Source: an uncultured Campylobacter sp. (GTDB lineage: Bacteria; Campylobacterota; Campylobacteria; Campylobacterales; Campylobacteraceae). Taken from it: a DNA stretch of 35,674 nucleotides. This document shows positions 1 to 8,322 of this stretch, piece by piece. The translations under genes were made by a program, and so were the position numbers. The DNA is taken from assembly GCF_937997535.1 (NCBI RefSeq), contig NZ_CALKTT010000048.1:1-35674 (forward strand), read 5' to 3'. The notes under the pieces are model-generated. The model saw only the letters and a list, made by a program, of their open reading frames with translations. It was not told the DNA's origin and ran no database searches. Positions within the stretch are counted from its first letter, which is position 1. Each line of letters opens with the position of its first letter.

Positions 1-5
1 CCTTT

Positions 6-31
6 TCGGCGGAGTTTTTCCGCCGATTTTT
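6..31 (+). terminator. Rho-independent terminator of an off-window upstream gene
   Basis: A perfect 8-bp stem (TCGGCGGA at 6-13 and TCCGCCGA at 19-26) with a 5-base loop is followed directly by a run of five T. This is a textbook intrinsic terminator for a plus-strand gene that ends just before the window. Its A-rich left side is too weak to call it bidirectional. Confidence 0.85.
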
Positions 32-92
32 CTCTCTTTGACGCTTCATTTTTGCAACTTTTTTTATAATTTTTCTTTTAACTTTTTAAGAC

Positions 93-98
93 TATAAT
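93..98 (+). promoter_or_regulatory. Probable -10 box of the cytochrome c553 gene
   Basis: A perfect TATAAT lies 33 bases before the start codon, in a T-rich tract with periodic T runs upstream, as is usual for sigma-70 promoters of Campylobacter, which often lack a -35 box. A second TATAAT at 65-70 is an alternative. The ribosome-binding site AGGA is at 121-124. Confidence 0.6.
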
Positions 99-130
99 CT
101 CGTCTAAATTTCTATCAAAAAGGACGAAAA

Positions 131-433
131 ATGAAAATATATCGCATCGCTACCGCCGTTTTGGCGCTAAATTTATCTCTATTTGCGGCTAGCGGCGAAG
201 CCATTTACAAAAAATGCTCGGCCTGTCACGGCGAAAAAGCGGAGACAAAATACGCAAACAAAGTGCCTGCGCTAACTAGTATCGGCAAAGAAGATCGCAT
301 AAAAGCGCTACAAGGCTACAAAGACGGCTCAAACAACGCCTTTGGCATGGGCAAAGTCATGCAGCTGCACGCCAAAAACCTAAGCGACGAGGACATGGCG
401 GCTGTTAGCGAGTATATAGAAGACCTAAAATAA
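131..433 (+). CDS. Periplasmic cytochrome c553 (class I monohaem c-type cytochrome)
   Basis: This 100-residue protein has a cleavable Sec signal peptide (about residues 1-19, hydrophobic core AVLALNLSLFA). It has one haem-binding motif CSACH at about residues 33-37 and a C-terminal Met (KVMQLHAKNL or the GMGKVM region) as likely sixth ligand. The size and the YKKCSACHG context are typical of the small c553 electron carriers that shuttle electrons from the bc1 complex to the cbb3 oxidase or cytochrome c peroxidase in epsilonproteobacteria. It appears monocistronic, with its own TATAAT promoter and a hairpin right at its stop codon. The family call is firm; the redox partner is inferred. Confidence 0.93.
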   Translation: MKIYRIATAVLALNLSLFAASGEAIYKKCSACHGEKAETKYANKVPALTSIGKEDRIKALQGYKDGSNNAFGMGKVMQLHAKNLSDEDMAAVSEYIEDLK

Positions 434-456
434 GCTTGCGTTTAACATCGCAGGCT
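433..456 (+). terminator. Hairpin at the 3' end of the cytochrome c553 gene
   Basis: AGCTTGCG (433-440) pairs with CGCAGGCT (449-456) over 8 bp with one G.U pair and an 8-base loop, starting in the stop codon. There is no T run after it, so it may stabilise the 3' end rather than terminate strongly. Confidence 0.4.
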
Positions 457-767
457 AAGTGACGAACAACAAAACCTTGCGCAAGACATTATACGGATTT
501 AGCTTTTAAATTTGCATATTAGCGGCGACGAAGCAAAATTTAGCGTCTCCGTTTAGCGTCTCCGATAAGTCAAATTTGCCTCGGAGACGACGTAAAATTA
601 ATACGACGATTTGTGATTCTAAATTTAAGGTGCGGCTTGGATATGCTTATTTTTTGCTTTACGAGCGGATATAAATTTAACTCCAAAACGCCGCACTTTC
701 ATCGGTTACTAAGTCGCCCGTATCACCACTATCGTAATTTTTAGCTCATAGCCGCAAGGGGGCAAAA
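434..767. other. Gene-free spacer with a tandem duplication and an inverted repeat
   Basis: I see no gene here. The stretch holds a 13-bp tandem duplication (TTTAGCGTCTCCG at 539-551 and 552-564). The second copy forms the left arm of a perfect 9-bp inverted repeat (CGTCTCCGA 557-565, TCGGAGACG 581-589). The rest is AAATTT-rich spacer between two genes that converge. Confidence 0.5.
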
Positions 768-1316
768 CTAAATTTGATACTCGCTAGGACTTAGCTCTCC
801 TCGTAAAAGCTTGCCAAAGCGCGCGGCTGCGGCATCTACGGCATCGTCGCCAAACTCGCCGGGCTCAAATCCGCTGCTGATAAACGGCACGGCAAAATCC
901 ATCCCGCAGTAGTTTGCCGCGATCTTAAGCGGCGTTAAAATTTCGTCCATGCTATAGCCGATCGCGCCCCGTTTGGAGTACTCGCTAAGCGGCGTACTAG
1001 CGCTTAGCGCGAGCTGCAAGACCTTGCCCTTAAGCGCGCCGGAGCCCACCAGCTCGTGCGAAAAGACGATGTCGATATAGGCTTTTAGCATAGGCGGCAC
1101 GTTTAGCCAGTACATCGGGTACAAAAATACGATGCGGTCGGCGCCCAATAACGCGTCTTGCTCTGTGCGAGCATCTATGCGCGCAGTATCGGTGCCGTAA
1201 AGTCCCTCCAAATGGCGCACCTCTACGCCGGCAGCGCCCTTTGCGACCTGCGATAGGGCTTTGTTCACGCGCGAGGCGGCAAAATTTGGATGCGATAAAA
1301 TCACGAGCGTTTTCAT
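768..1316 (-). CDS. Flavodoxin-like NAD(P)H:quinone oxidoreductase (KefF/MdaB family)
   Basis: The 182-residue protein has the Flavodoxin_2 fold markers: an N-terminal beta strand and phosphate-binding turn (LVILSHPNFAASRVN, about residues 4-18), the FLYPMYWLNVPPMLKAYID segment (about 64-83) that lines the flavin, and a GALKGK loop near residue 95. Relatives are soluble FMN/FAD enzymes that reduce quinones, or are ancillary subunits of potassium efflux systems. The start is set by AAGGAG six bases upstream. A TATGAT -10 candidate lies at 1344-1349 on the minus strand. A broken paralogue sits about 1.1 kb away on the other side of bcp. The family is clear; the substrate is not. Confidence 0.85.
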   Translation of the reverse strand: MKTLVILSHPNFAASRVNKALSQVAKGAAGVEVRHLEGLYGTDTARIDARTEQDALLGADRIVFLYPMYWLNVPPMLKAYIDIVFSHELVGSGALKGKVLQLALSASTPLSEYSKRGAIGYSMDEILTPLKIAANYCGMDFAVPFISSGFEPGEFGDDAVDAAAARFGKLLRGELSPSEYQI

Positions 1317-1681
1317 GTTATCTCCTTTGTTAAAATTTGTAGAATCATATCGTTAAAAAACTAAAAGTAGATTAAGAAGGGTTGTGAAAACGAGCGTTAT
1401 TTTGCTTGTGAGGAACCTGGATTTGCGTGGCACGATAGATACGAGGCGCTCTCGTACCATACTGCCTCAAAGCATGTGCAACAAAATGTTTTTCGCGTGC
1501 CGCAAAGCAAGCCCCTAGCCCGCTCTTGTCTGGAACGATCTCGCTTGCGATCCACCCGATCGCGTGCAGCTGCGGCGCGAGGCAAAATTTCATCCAAGCA
1601 AGGATAAATTTATGAAAAAAGATTAAAATTTAGCCGCGATTTGGGCTACGAGCCCGAAAATTTCAAAAAAAAGGACACGAT
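1317..1681. other. Spacer between the divergent oxidoreductase and bcp genes, no supported gene
   Basis: The stretch contains a probable -10 box for the leftward oxidoreductase (1344-1349) and the bcp ribosome-binding site AAGGAC near 1672. Two overlapping minus-strand reading frames of 66-73 codons (about 1372-1597) exist. Neither has a convincing ribosome-binding site, recognisable domain or consistent codon pattern, so I do not call them. A decayed gene fragment is possible. Confidence 0.4.
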
Positions 1682-2209
1682 ATGCAGAGAAAAACACAGA
1701 TCGAAGACGAGTTTAGCGCAGAGGATCGCGAGCGCAAAATCACGCTGCAAGCAGGAGACGTAGCGCCCGCTTTTACGCTGCAAAACGCCGACGGAGCGAG
1801 CGTCGCGCTAAAGGATTTCGCAGGCAAGAGGATCGCGCTGTATTTTTACCCCAAGGATAACACTCCCGGCTGCACGACCGAAGCGTGCGAATTTAGCGCC
1901 GCGTACGATGACTTTATCGCTGCAGACTGCGTGATCGTAGGCATCAGCCCCGACAGCGCCAAATCCCACGCAGGCTTCATCGCCAAGCAGAGCCTAAAGC
2001 ACATCCTGCTGAGCGATCCGCAGCACGAGGTAGCCAAGCTATACGGCGCGTGGCAGGTGCGCAAAAACTACGGGCGCGAGTATCTGGGCATCGTGCGCTC
2101 GACCTTTCTGATCGGTGCGGACGGCAAAATTTTAAAGGTCTATAAAAGCGTCAAGGCGAAAGATCACGCCGCAAAGGTGCTTGCAGATCTGCTAGCTGCG
2201 GGGAAATAA
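1682..2209 (+). CDS. bcp: Peroxiredoxin Bcp/PrxQ (thiol peroxidase)
   Basis: This is an AhpC/TSA-fold peroxidase that reduces hydrogen and organic peroxides in the cytoplasm using thioredoxin. The peroxidatic site TPGCTTEACEF is present, with peroxidatic Cys64 and resolving Cys69, the five-residue spacing typical of atypical 2-Cys PrxQ enzymes. The downstream RSTFLIGADGKI strand is also conserved. At 175 residues it carries about 20 extra charged N-terminal residues relative to usual Bcp proteins (about 150). The start is supported by AAGGAC nine bases upstream, and the family-like sequence begins at TLQAGDVAPAF. It lies between two paralogous flavin oxidoreductases, which fits a small redox-stress cluster. 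Confidence 0.93.
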   Translation: MQRKTQIEDEFSAEDRERKITLQAGDVAPAFTLQNADGASVALKDFAGKRIALYFYPKDNTPGCTTEACEFSAAYDDFIAADCVIVGISPDSAKSHAGFIAKQSLKHILLSDPQHEVAKLYGAWQVRKNYGREYLGIVRSTFLIGADGKILKVYKSVKAKDHAAKVLADLLAAGK

Positions 2210-2362
2210 AGCGCCAAGCCATCGTTTTGAAATAGGACCCCGGCGCATTTGGGCGCTAAGCTTTAATTATGAAATTTATGCACTGAAATTTGCTACGGAA
2301 TTTCGGCGTCAAATTTAAGCGTCGAAGCTTCGGCATTAAAATTTGGTCTTGAAATTTTGCCT

Positions 2363-2410
2363 TAGAATTCCGCCGCTCATTTGAAAATAAAATTTCAAAG
2401 CGGAGTTCTA
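2363..2410. repeat. Intergenic palindrome downstream of bcp
   Basis: TAGAATTCCGC (2363-2373) pairs with GCGGAGTTCTA (2400-2410) over 11 bp with one G.U pair. The interior also pairs partly (TTTGAAA with TTTCAAA). It may end the bcp transcript or belong to the AATTCC-type hairpins seen elsewhere in the spacers of this window. Confidence 0.4.
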
Positions 2411-2464
2411 TCTGCGATTTTAGCGGCAAATTTATCGCCCAAACCAAAATTTTAAAGGAAAAAT

Positions 2465-3032
2465 ATGAAAAGCTTAATCATTCTAGCTCACCCCGACATT
2501 AAGAATTCGGTCATAAACAAGCAGTTTTTGAAAGAGGCCGCCGTGCAAAGCTTCACCGTGCGAGACCTAGCGCGCGAGTATCCTAGCGGCGAAATAGACG
2601 GTGAGCGCGAGCGCGCGATAATCAAAGCCCACGACGCGCTGGTACTGCAATTTCCGCTGCATAATTTCTCCTCGCCCGCGATTCGCGATTTTAAAAAGCT
2701 GGATCGATGCGACGATGACATACGGACTTGCCTACGGACGCACGAGCGAGGGCATACGGGGGCGCGCCGTGGCGCTGGCGGTGAGCGCCGGCATCAAGCG
2801 CGCCGACTACGCGCCTAGCGGGCGATATCATTTCACGATGGAGAAGATTTTAGTGCCATTTGAGCTGGCATTTCGCTACTATTTTCACGCCGACTGGCGC
2901 GAGTTTTTCGCGTTTTACGGCGCCGAAGAGACGCCGGGCGTGGATTACGAAAGCAGTGTCACGCAGATAGAAAAAAGGCGCGGCGGAGTACGCGGAATTT
3001 TTAAGAAATTTAGGCACAAAGGGCGCAGGTAA
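2465..3032 (+). pseudogene. Frameshifted NAD(P)H oxidoreductase (KefF/MdaB family)
   Basis: The 5' part (2465 to about 2689) encodes MKSLIILAHPD... through QFPLHNFSSPAIRD. The 3' part continues one frame over from about 2691 (LKSWIDATMTYGLAYG onward) to 3032. Removing one base from the run TTTTAAAAA at 2689-2697 rejoins them into a protein of about 188 residues, close to the 182-residue paralogue at 768-1316. The junction then matches the paralogue's PPMLKAYIDIVFSHEL segment. The start has AAAGGA at a good distance. Read as is, the product stops at 2818 and lacks half the flavin fold. It could be a true pseudogene, a reversible homopolymer slip or a sequencing error. Confidence 0.85.
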
Positions 3033-3687
3033 AAAATTTTAAATTAAAACCAAGCTAGGTTTTTGGGCTAAATTTTAAAATTCGAGCCTCGTTTCGGGCT
3101 TGAACTGCGCCTTTGAAATAAAGAAAGTCGCGATAAAATTTTACACGAAGCGTTAAATTTAGCCTGTGCAGTTTATAGATAATTCAGCGCGAGCCGAGCA
3201 TTACGGCAAAATTTTAATTTAAAGAAATTCCGTGCCTTTTTAAGCGCTATTGCGACGCCGTCTAGTTCCTAAAGGCTGATCTCACTTGCGCTAAAAACGT
3301 CCGCTCTGCCTGCTGCGGGGATAAAATTTTGCCGGCCGATACGGCGTGTCTGCTAGCCATCTAAATCGTCGAAATATAAAATTCACCGCAGCTTGTCGTG
3401 TAGGCTGCAAAAATGCGCGGTCGCGCCGTCTGCGAATAGCATTAAGGGCACGACAATAAGCGGGCTGTAAAGCACAGGATGCGGCAAAATTTTACAGCGC
3501 GCCTTTGAGCTCGCCAAACCGCGCGCTCAGCAGAGCAAATCAAAATTTCATAGCCGCGCGGAATCCCGCTTAGCAAGATAAAATTTCACCTTGCCAGCGA
3601 AATTCCGCCGAGCAGGTAAAATTTCGCGGCGGAATGAATAAGCCAAATTTAAAATCAAATCTACGCGCGGAGTAGAAAGCGCCCGAG
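3033..3687. other. 655-bp spacer without a recognisable gene
   Basis: The stretch contains a hairpin at 3081-3104 (TTCGAGCC/GGCTTGAA, one G.U pair) that could end the broken oxidoreductase transcript, and many AAATTTT words. On the minus strand a short open stretch near 3400-3490 would encode a hydrophobic segment followed by HFCSLHDKL. That faintly resembles the end of RDD-type membrane proteins, but it has no start, no upstream domain and an early stop. It may be a gene relic. Nothing else is supported. Confidence 0.4.
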
Positions 3688-4920
3688 CTAAGCTCGCGCC
3701 GTCGCCAGCGTTATGATCCGCTTAACCACTTCGCTCGCCGCTTTTAAAGAGCCTACGGGCAGATACTCGTAGATCGAGTGGAAATTATGCCCGCCAGTAA
3801 AGAGGTTCGGGCACGGCAGCCCCTTTGCGGAGATGACGGCGCCGTCGTAGCCGCCTCGCATAGGCTTGATCTTGGGCTCGATATTTAAGCTTTTAAAGGC
3901 CTGCTTCGCAAAGCGTATCGCCGGCGCATCGTCGTTTTTCAAAAAGTTATAGACGTTTTTATAGCGATCGTTTAGCGAAATTTCGATCCGATCGCCCCAG
4001 ATTGCGCGAAGCCCGTCCGCAGTTTTTTGCAAAAATTCCATACGCTGCTCGTATCTTTTCTCGTCAAATTCCCTCACGTCGATCTTTAGGACGGTTTTTG
4101 CGCTGTTGCCGCTAAGCTCCTTGACCCAAAAATAGCCCTCCTTGCCCTCTGTGTATTCGGGCGCCTCGCCCGCAGGCAGCAGCGAGATAAACTTATGCGC
4201 CAAAAGCAAGGAATTTACGAGCTTGCCCTTGGCGTTCATCGGATGAGCGGACTGGCCTTTGAAGGTAACGACGCAATCGCCCGCGTTCCAATTCTCGTAG
4301 ATAAACTCGCCGATACCGCAGCAATCAAGGCAGTAGCCAAAATCCGCGCCTATCTCGCTTACATCCAGCACTTTTGCGCCCCGCAAGCCCTGCTCCTCGT
4401 CCGGCACGAAGCAGGCGATTATCTCGCCGTGTTTTATCTGCGGATTTTGGACGAAAAATTCCAGCGCATTCACGATCGCTGCGATCGCTGCCTTATCATC
4501 GGCGCCTAGCAAGCTGGTGCCGTCCGTTACGATGATCTCATCTCCTTTATAATCTTGCAGCTCCTCATTTTCGCTCTCTTTAAGATAGATCTCTAGCTCT
4601 TTATTCAGGCAGATATCGCCGCCTTCGTATATTACGATCTGAGCTTTGGTATCATTCGTCTGCTCGGCGCTGGTATCGAGGTGAGCGAAAAACGCCACTC
4701 TCGCAGCGGGCGCGTCTAAATTTGATGGAATTTTAGCGATCAAAATCGACTTCTCGCTAAGGCTGATATTTTTTATGCCCAGAGCTTCGAGCTCGCTTTT
4801 TATGAGTTCTGCGAGCTCAAGCTCCTTGGGATTTGAGGGCATTATGCCCGCAGCACCCGCGGCTCTATTTGTGGTGGTGTTGATCTTGGTGTAGTTTAAA
4901 AACCTCTGCACAATATCCAC
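3688..4920 (-). CDS. pepT: Peptidase T (tripeptide aminopeptidase, M20B)
   Basis: PepT is a cytoplasmic dizinc exopeptidase that removes N-terminal residues from tripeptides. The 410-residue length is normal. Metal-site motifs are in order: AHLDTS (His80, Asp82), LLGADDKAAIA (Asp141), PDEEQGLRG (Glu175 catalytic, Glu176), YCLDCCGIGE (Asp199) and the C-terminal GGHNFHSIYEY. Translation starts at GTG, preceded by AAAAGG; the next Met is 26 codons inside the conserved domain. It is the last gene of a five-gene operon, 11 bp after dcuC. Confidence 0.95.
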   Translation of the reverse strand: MDIVQRFLNYTKINTTTNRAAGAAGIMPSNPKELELAELIKSELEALGIKNISLSEKSILIAKIPSNLDAPAARVAFFAHLDTSAEQTNDTKAQIVIYEGGDICLNKELEIYLKESENEELQDYKGDEIIVTDGTSLLGADDKAAIAAIVNALEFFVQNPQIKHGEIIACFVPDEEQGLRGAKVLDVSEIGADFGYCLDCCGIGEFIYENWNAGDCVVTFKGQSAHPMNAKGKLVNSLLLAHKFISLLPAGEAPEYTEGKEGYFWVKELSGNSAKTVLKIDVREFDEKRYEQRMEFLQKTADGLRAIWGDRIEISLNDRYKNVYNFLKNDDAPAIRFAKQAFKSLNIEPKIKPMRGGYDGAVISAKGLPCPNLFTGGHNFHSIYEYLPVGSLKAASEVVKRIITLATARA

Positions 4921-4931
4921 AAATAAGCCTT

Positions 4932-6275
4932 TTATAAAATAACAAATGCGATGACGCAGACGGATAGAAACATCCCTAGAGCCGTTCTTTTAGCGATCTG
5001 AATAGGACTTACCATCGCAAGTCCCGCGCAAACGATGCAAGCGCCCGCGATCGGCGATGCGCTCCTGCCTAGCGCGCCGCTTATCGCAACCGCCATACCG
5101 AGCTTATCTTGCTCAAAACCCAGCGCGTCGGCGTGCACGGTCACGGCGGTGTTAAACGCCATCGACGCCGCATCTCCCGAGCCCGTTACGATGCCCATAA
5201 AAAACGGCACGAAGGTTCCGCCGAATTTTACGTAGCCCTGCTCGCCCTTCAGCCACTCAATTACGAAATCTATCGCTCCGCACGCGCTAAGACCCGCGAC
5301 GAAGACGCCTGCTGCGATGATGATACCTATGATCTCGGCATACGCGCTACCCATGCCTTTGAAAAATTCCTTCGTAATTTTTTGAGGATCGGTTAGGGTA
5401 ACGGCGATGGTGAGGATAGCGCCCAGTAGCATCGCTTCGGCGACGCCCATCTTCGTCCATTTTAGAAAAGAGACCTGATTTAGGCTCGTGCCGCCGATTA
5501 CTAAGATCACTAGCGGCACTAGCGGCATAAGCGCGTATAAGACGTTTATCTTTTGAGGCTGCGCGTCTAAATTTGAACCGTCGGCTGAATTTGACGCAAC
5601 GGAATTTGCGCCGCCCTCTTTTTGTGCGAGATAATTCACCCCCCTGGTGTAGTCTTTGCAAACTATCGCCGTTATACTCATTACGATCAAAACCACGATC
5701 AAAGCGGTAATCGCGCTAGAAAACTGCACCCCGATGACGTCTTGAACCGTATAGGATGGGTTGTGCGCCTTTACCATATCGGCGACAAATACGTTGTGCG
5801 CCGAGCCCGGGCTTAAAACGCTACCGAAAGTTCCCGCAAATACCGCAGCTCCCGCCATCTCCGGTTTAACGCCCGCAGCCATCATCACGGGGATCAGCGT
5901 AGCGCCGACCGCAGCCGAGCAGCCCGCAGCGGAGGGGATAGCGATATTGATAAAATATGTAAGCGCCACGACGATAGGGATCAATAAAAATCCGATATTG
6001 CCAAGAGGCCTGGTTAGTAAATTTACGAGCGCGCGGTCGCAACCGGTAAATTTCATCACGAAGGCAAAACCCATACTGGCGCAGATCGCCTTAATAAGCC
6101 CCGCCTTGGTCATATACGAGGTAAAGGCGCCCAGCCCGTCCAGCGGCTTTAGACAAAGCACGCACAGCACCAAACCCACGCCGATAAGCACGGTTTTGGT
6201 ATCCTTCTTCATGATTAGCAAAGCGACGACTGCGACGATACCCGCAAGCGCCAAAAATAGCCTAAGTGTCTGCAC
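4932..6275 (-). CDS. dcuC: Anaerobic C4-dicarboxylate carrier, DcuC family
   Basis: This is a 447-residue integral inner-membrane protein with about 12 hydrophobic segments. The conserved interior stretches of DcuC proteins are present: a serine/glycine-rich SAAGCSAAVGATLIPVMM region (about 115-132) and a GSGDAASMAFNTAV region near the second half. DcuC proteins exchange or excrete succinate, fumarate, malate or aspartate. A charged, poorly conserved cytoplasmic loop (about residues 218-240) divides the two halves. The start is GTG after AAAGGAGTT. It sits between pepE and pepT with 11-bp gaps, which suggests handling of dicarboxylate products of peptide breakdown. Substrate direction is inference. 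Confidence 0.85.
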   Translation of the reverse strand: MQTLRLFLALAGIVAVVALLIMKKDTKTVLIGVGLVLCVLCLKPLDGLGAFTSYMTKAGLIKAICASMGFAFVMKFTGCDRALVNLLTRPLGNIGFLLIPIVVALTYFINIAIPSAAGCSAAVGATLIPVMMAAGVKPEMAGAAVFAGTFGSVLSPGSAHNVFVADMVKAHNPSYTVQDVIGVQFSSAITALIVVLIVMSITAIVCKDYTRGVNYLAQKEGGANSVASNSADGSNLDAQPQKINVLYALMPLVPLVILVIGGTSLNQVSFLKWTKMGVAEAMLLGAILTIAVTLTDPQKITKEFFKGMGSAYAEIIGIIIAAGVFVAGLSACGAIDFVIEWLKGEQGYVKFGGTFVPFFMGIVTGSGDAASMAFNTAVTVHADALGFEQDKLGMAVAISGALGRSASPIAGACIVCAGLAMVSPIQIAKRTALGMFLSVCVIAFVIL

Positions 6276-6286
6276 GATAACTCCTT

Positions 6287-6985
6287 TTAAATTTTAAATT
6301 TACTTCCCACGGCGATGCGCGAGATCTCTTTTTTATACTCGAATTTCAGCACGTCCGCATATCCCATCACCTCGCATTCGTTTCCGTTTATCAAAAACGC
6401 GCTACCCTCGGGCATAGCATAGACGCTGTCATTTTGATTGACGATCAAAAACTCCTCCAGCCGCTCCTCCCTGCTCTCGCCGTTGTGGTTTAAAATTTTA
6501 CCGCTTATGAAGTGCGGATTGATCTGGTGCGGAAAGATCCCAAGAGCCACCGGCGAGGGCGGGAAGACGATCGGCATGTCGTTGGTAGTCATCATCGTCT
6601 TGCCCGCGACGTTTGCGCCCGCAGACCAGCCGAAATACGGCGTACCGCCGTCCACGACGTCTTTGATCGCACCCAAAAGATCAAATTTATAAAGCTCATT
6701 TAGCAGCACGAAGGTATTGCCGCCGCCGATGCAGATCGATTTGGCATTTTTAACGGCGGCTTTCATATCGGCAAAGCGATGGATCGATCTGATATTATTA
6801 CTCTCCAGGCAATCCGCGACCTTCTGCTCGTATTGCTCGTTCGTGCGCCTAACGCCCGCAAACGGAATGAATAAAATTTCATCCTCCCAAAGACCCCCTA
6901 AAAATTCCTTGATCCACCCCTTGCAGTGGTTCAGATAGCCGCTGTCTTTGTAACTGGAAGCGCTTAGAAGCAGTGCTCTTTTCAT
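6287..6985 (-). CDS. pepE: Peptidase E, alpha-aspartyl dipeptidase (S51)
   Basis: PepE is a cytoplasmic serine peptidase that cleaves Asp-X dipeptides. The 232-residue protein shows the nucleophile elbow GWSAGAN with Ser121, the preceding glycine loop ICIGGGNTFVLL (about 85-96) and INPHF with the likely catalytic His158, in the order and spacing of the family (E. coli PepE about 229 residues). AAGGAA lies upstream of the ATG. It is the third gene of the operon; a second, shorter S51 protein is encoded at 32683-33300. An aspartate-releasing enzyme directly beside DcuC fits aspartate/fumarate metabolism. Confidence 0.93.
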   Translation of the reverse strand: MKRALLLSASSYKDSGYLNHCKGWIKEFLGGLWEDEILFIPFAGVRRTNEQYEQKVADCLESNNIRSIHRFADMKAAVKNAKSICIGGGNTFVLLNELYKFDLLGAIKDVVDGGTPYFGWSAGANVAGKTMMTTNDMPIVFPPSPVALGIFPHQINPHFISGKILNHNGESREERLEEFLIVNQNDSVYAMPEGSAFLINGNECEVMGYADVLKFEYKKEISRIAVGSKFKI

Positions 6986-6995
6986 GCCGCTTTCC

Positions 6996-8312
6996 TTAAA
7001 TTTTGCCGTTTAGCTTATACGCGCAGCGCAGATACACGTCCACTCCAGCAAGCAGCGAGTCCTCGTCGAAGTCGAATTTGGCGTTGTGATGCCCTGCCGC
7101 AAGCGTCGTGCCGATCATCAGATATCCGCTTTTGCCGCCCGCATCCTGCACCGAGCGCATAAAATGCGCGAAGTCCTCGCATGCGCCAAAGCTTAGCTCC
7201 CTTACGATTTTATCATCGTCGATAAACGGCGACGCCTTCGCCGCATCCTCGTAAAGCTGCGTGGTGGCCTCGTCGCTATCGCCGCCTGCGGTACCGCCCG
7301 TAACCTGCACATCGTAGCTAACGCCGTAAATTTTAGAAACGCCCTCCACTATGTCCATGCATTTGGCCTTCATAAACTCATTCAGCTCCGTGCTCTCGCC
7401 GCGCGTCTCGCACGCGAGATAGCCGTTGGGCGCGATGACGTTGCGTCCTTCGCCTGCGCGCAGCACGCCTACGTTGATACGCGTGACGCCGTCTGCGTGT
7501 CTAGTGATGCCGTGCATATCAAGCGCCATCTCGGCTGCGGCGAGCAGAGCATTGGCTCCGTTTTGCGGTGCGCCCGCTGCGTGAGCGGACTTACCCTTTA
7601 AATTTACGTCAAATTTAGTGGTCGCAAGTAGCTTTTTTGTGCCGCAGATGATGCCTCTCATGGTAGTAGCCTGAAAGCCGATATGACCGCCCAGCAGATG
7701 ATCCACGCCCTTAGTAACGCCCGCAGCTTCCATACCTACGGCGCCCCTGGTACCCTCCTCGGCGGTTTGGAAGATAAATCTAAATTTACCGCTAAAATCG
7801 TCTAGGCTCTGCGCGATCAGCTTTGCCAGAGCAAGCCCCATCGTGATATGCCCATCGTGCCCGCACGCGTGCGTAATGCCGCTGATGTCGGAGCGAAAGC
7901 CCTCCTTAAAAGGGCGGTGATCCGCGTCCGTGCTCTCGGTCACGTCTACGCCGTCTATATCAAATCTAAAAGCGACCGTCTTGCCCGCGCGCCTCGTGTC
8001 TATTTCGGCCACTAGACCCGTTAGCCCGTCCTCCATCGCATCAAGAAATTTTATCTGATCCGCGTTTAGCAGCTCTTTGGCGCGCTGCTTCGCCTTCTCG
8101 CAGGCATCCTTGCTACCTACGCCCTGTCTGGCTTCCGCCTTTACCACCTCGCGACCGAGCTTTATCTCATAGCCCAGGCGCTGCATTCGATCTGCGATAA
8201 CCGCGGTCGTAAAAAAGGTAAACCAACCCGTCTCGGGATGCGAGTGGAAAAACCTGCGATCCCCGATCATCTCGCTCTTGAGCGCCTCTACTTTTTGTGC
8301 GATAGCATCCAT
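6996..8312 (-). CDS. AbgA-like amidohydrolase (M20D, aminobenzoyl-glutamate hydrolase family)
   Basis: The 438-residue protein resembles E. coli AbgA in length and along most of its sequence, as I recall it: KLGREVV near 52-58, MEDGLTGLVAEIDT (93-106), HACGHDGH (148-155, metal ligands Cys150 and His152), AEEGTRGA (Glu185/Glu186), ATTKFDVNLKGKSAHAAG in the lid domain, and a C-terminal TTLAAGHHNAKFDFDE. AbgA works with AbgB on p-aminobenzoyl-glutamate, but this subfamily also hydrolyses other N-acyl amino acids. No AbgB or AbgT is visible in the window, so the substrate here is open. The start is supported by AAAGGAG. It is the second gene of the operon. Confidence 0.85.
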   Translation of the reverse strand: MDAIAQKVEALKSEMIGDRRFFHSHPETGWFTFFTTAVIADRMQRLGYEIKLGREVVKAEARQGVGSKDACEKAKQRAKELLNADQIKFLDAMEDGLTGLVAEIDTRRAGKTVAFRFDIDGVDVTESTDADHRPFKEGFRSDISGITHACGHDGHITMGLALAKLIAQSLDDFSGKFRFIFQTAEEGTRGAVGMEAAGVTKGVDHLLGGHIGFQATTMRGIICGTKKLLATTKFDVNLKGKSAHAAGAPQNGANALLAAAEMALDMHGITRHADGVTRINVGVLRAGEGRNVIAPNGYLACETRGESTELNEFMKAKCMDIVEGVSKIYGVSYDVQVTGGTAGGDSDEATTQLYEDAAKASPFIDDDKIVRELSFGACEDFAHFMRSVQDAGGKSGYLMIGTTLAAGHHNAKFDFDEDSLLAGVDVYLRCAYKLNGKI

Positions 8313-8322
8313 CTTCTCTCCT

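Noticed and set aside
1372..1597. Two overlapping minus-strand frames of 66-73 codons upstream of bcp
   Set aside because: They lie in different frames over the same bases, with no clear ribosome-binding site or family resemblance. A gene relic is possible but not supported.
2689..2697. Programmed -1 ribosomal frameshift at T TTT AAA
   Set aside because: The heptamer is present in frame, but a -1 shift leads to the wrong frame. The downstream half needs +1 (or -2), so it would not restore the protein.
5761..6297. 178-codon plus-strand frame opposite dcuC
   Set aside because: It is fully antisense to a clear membrane transporter gene, and its low-complexity Ala/Pro/Thr/Ile translation mirrors hydrophobic codons.
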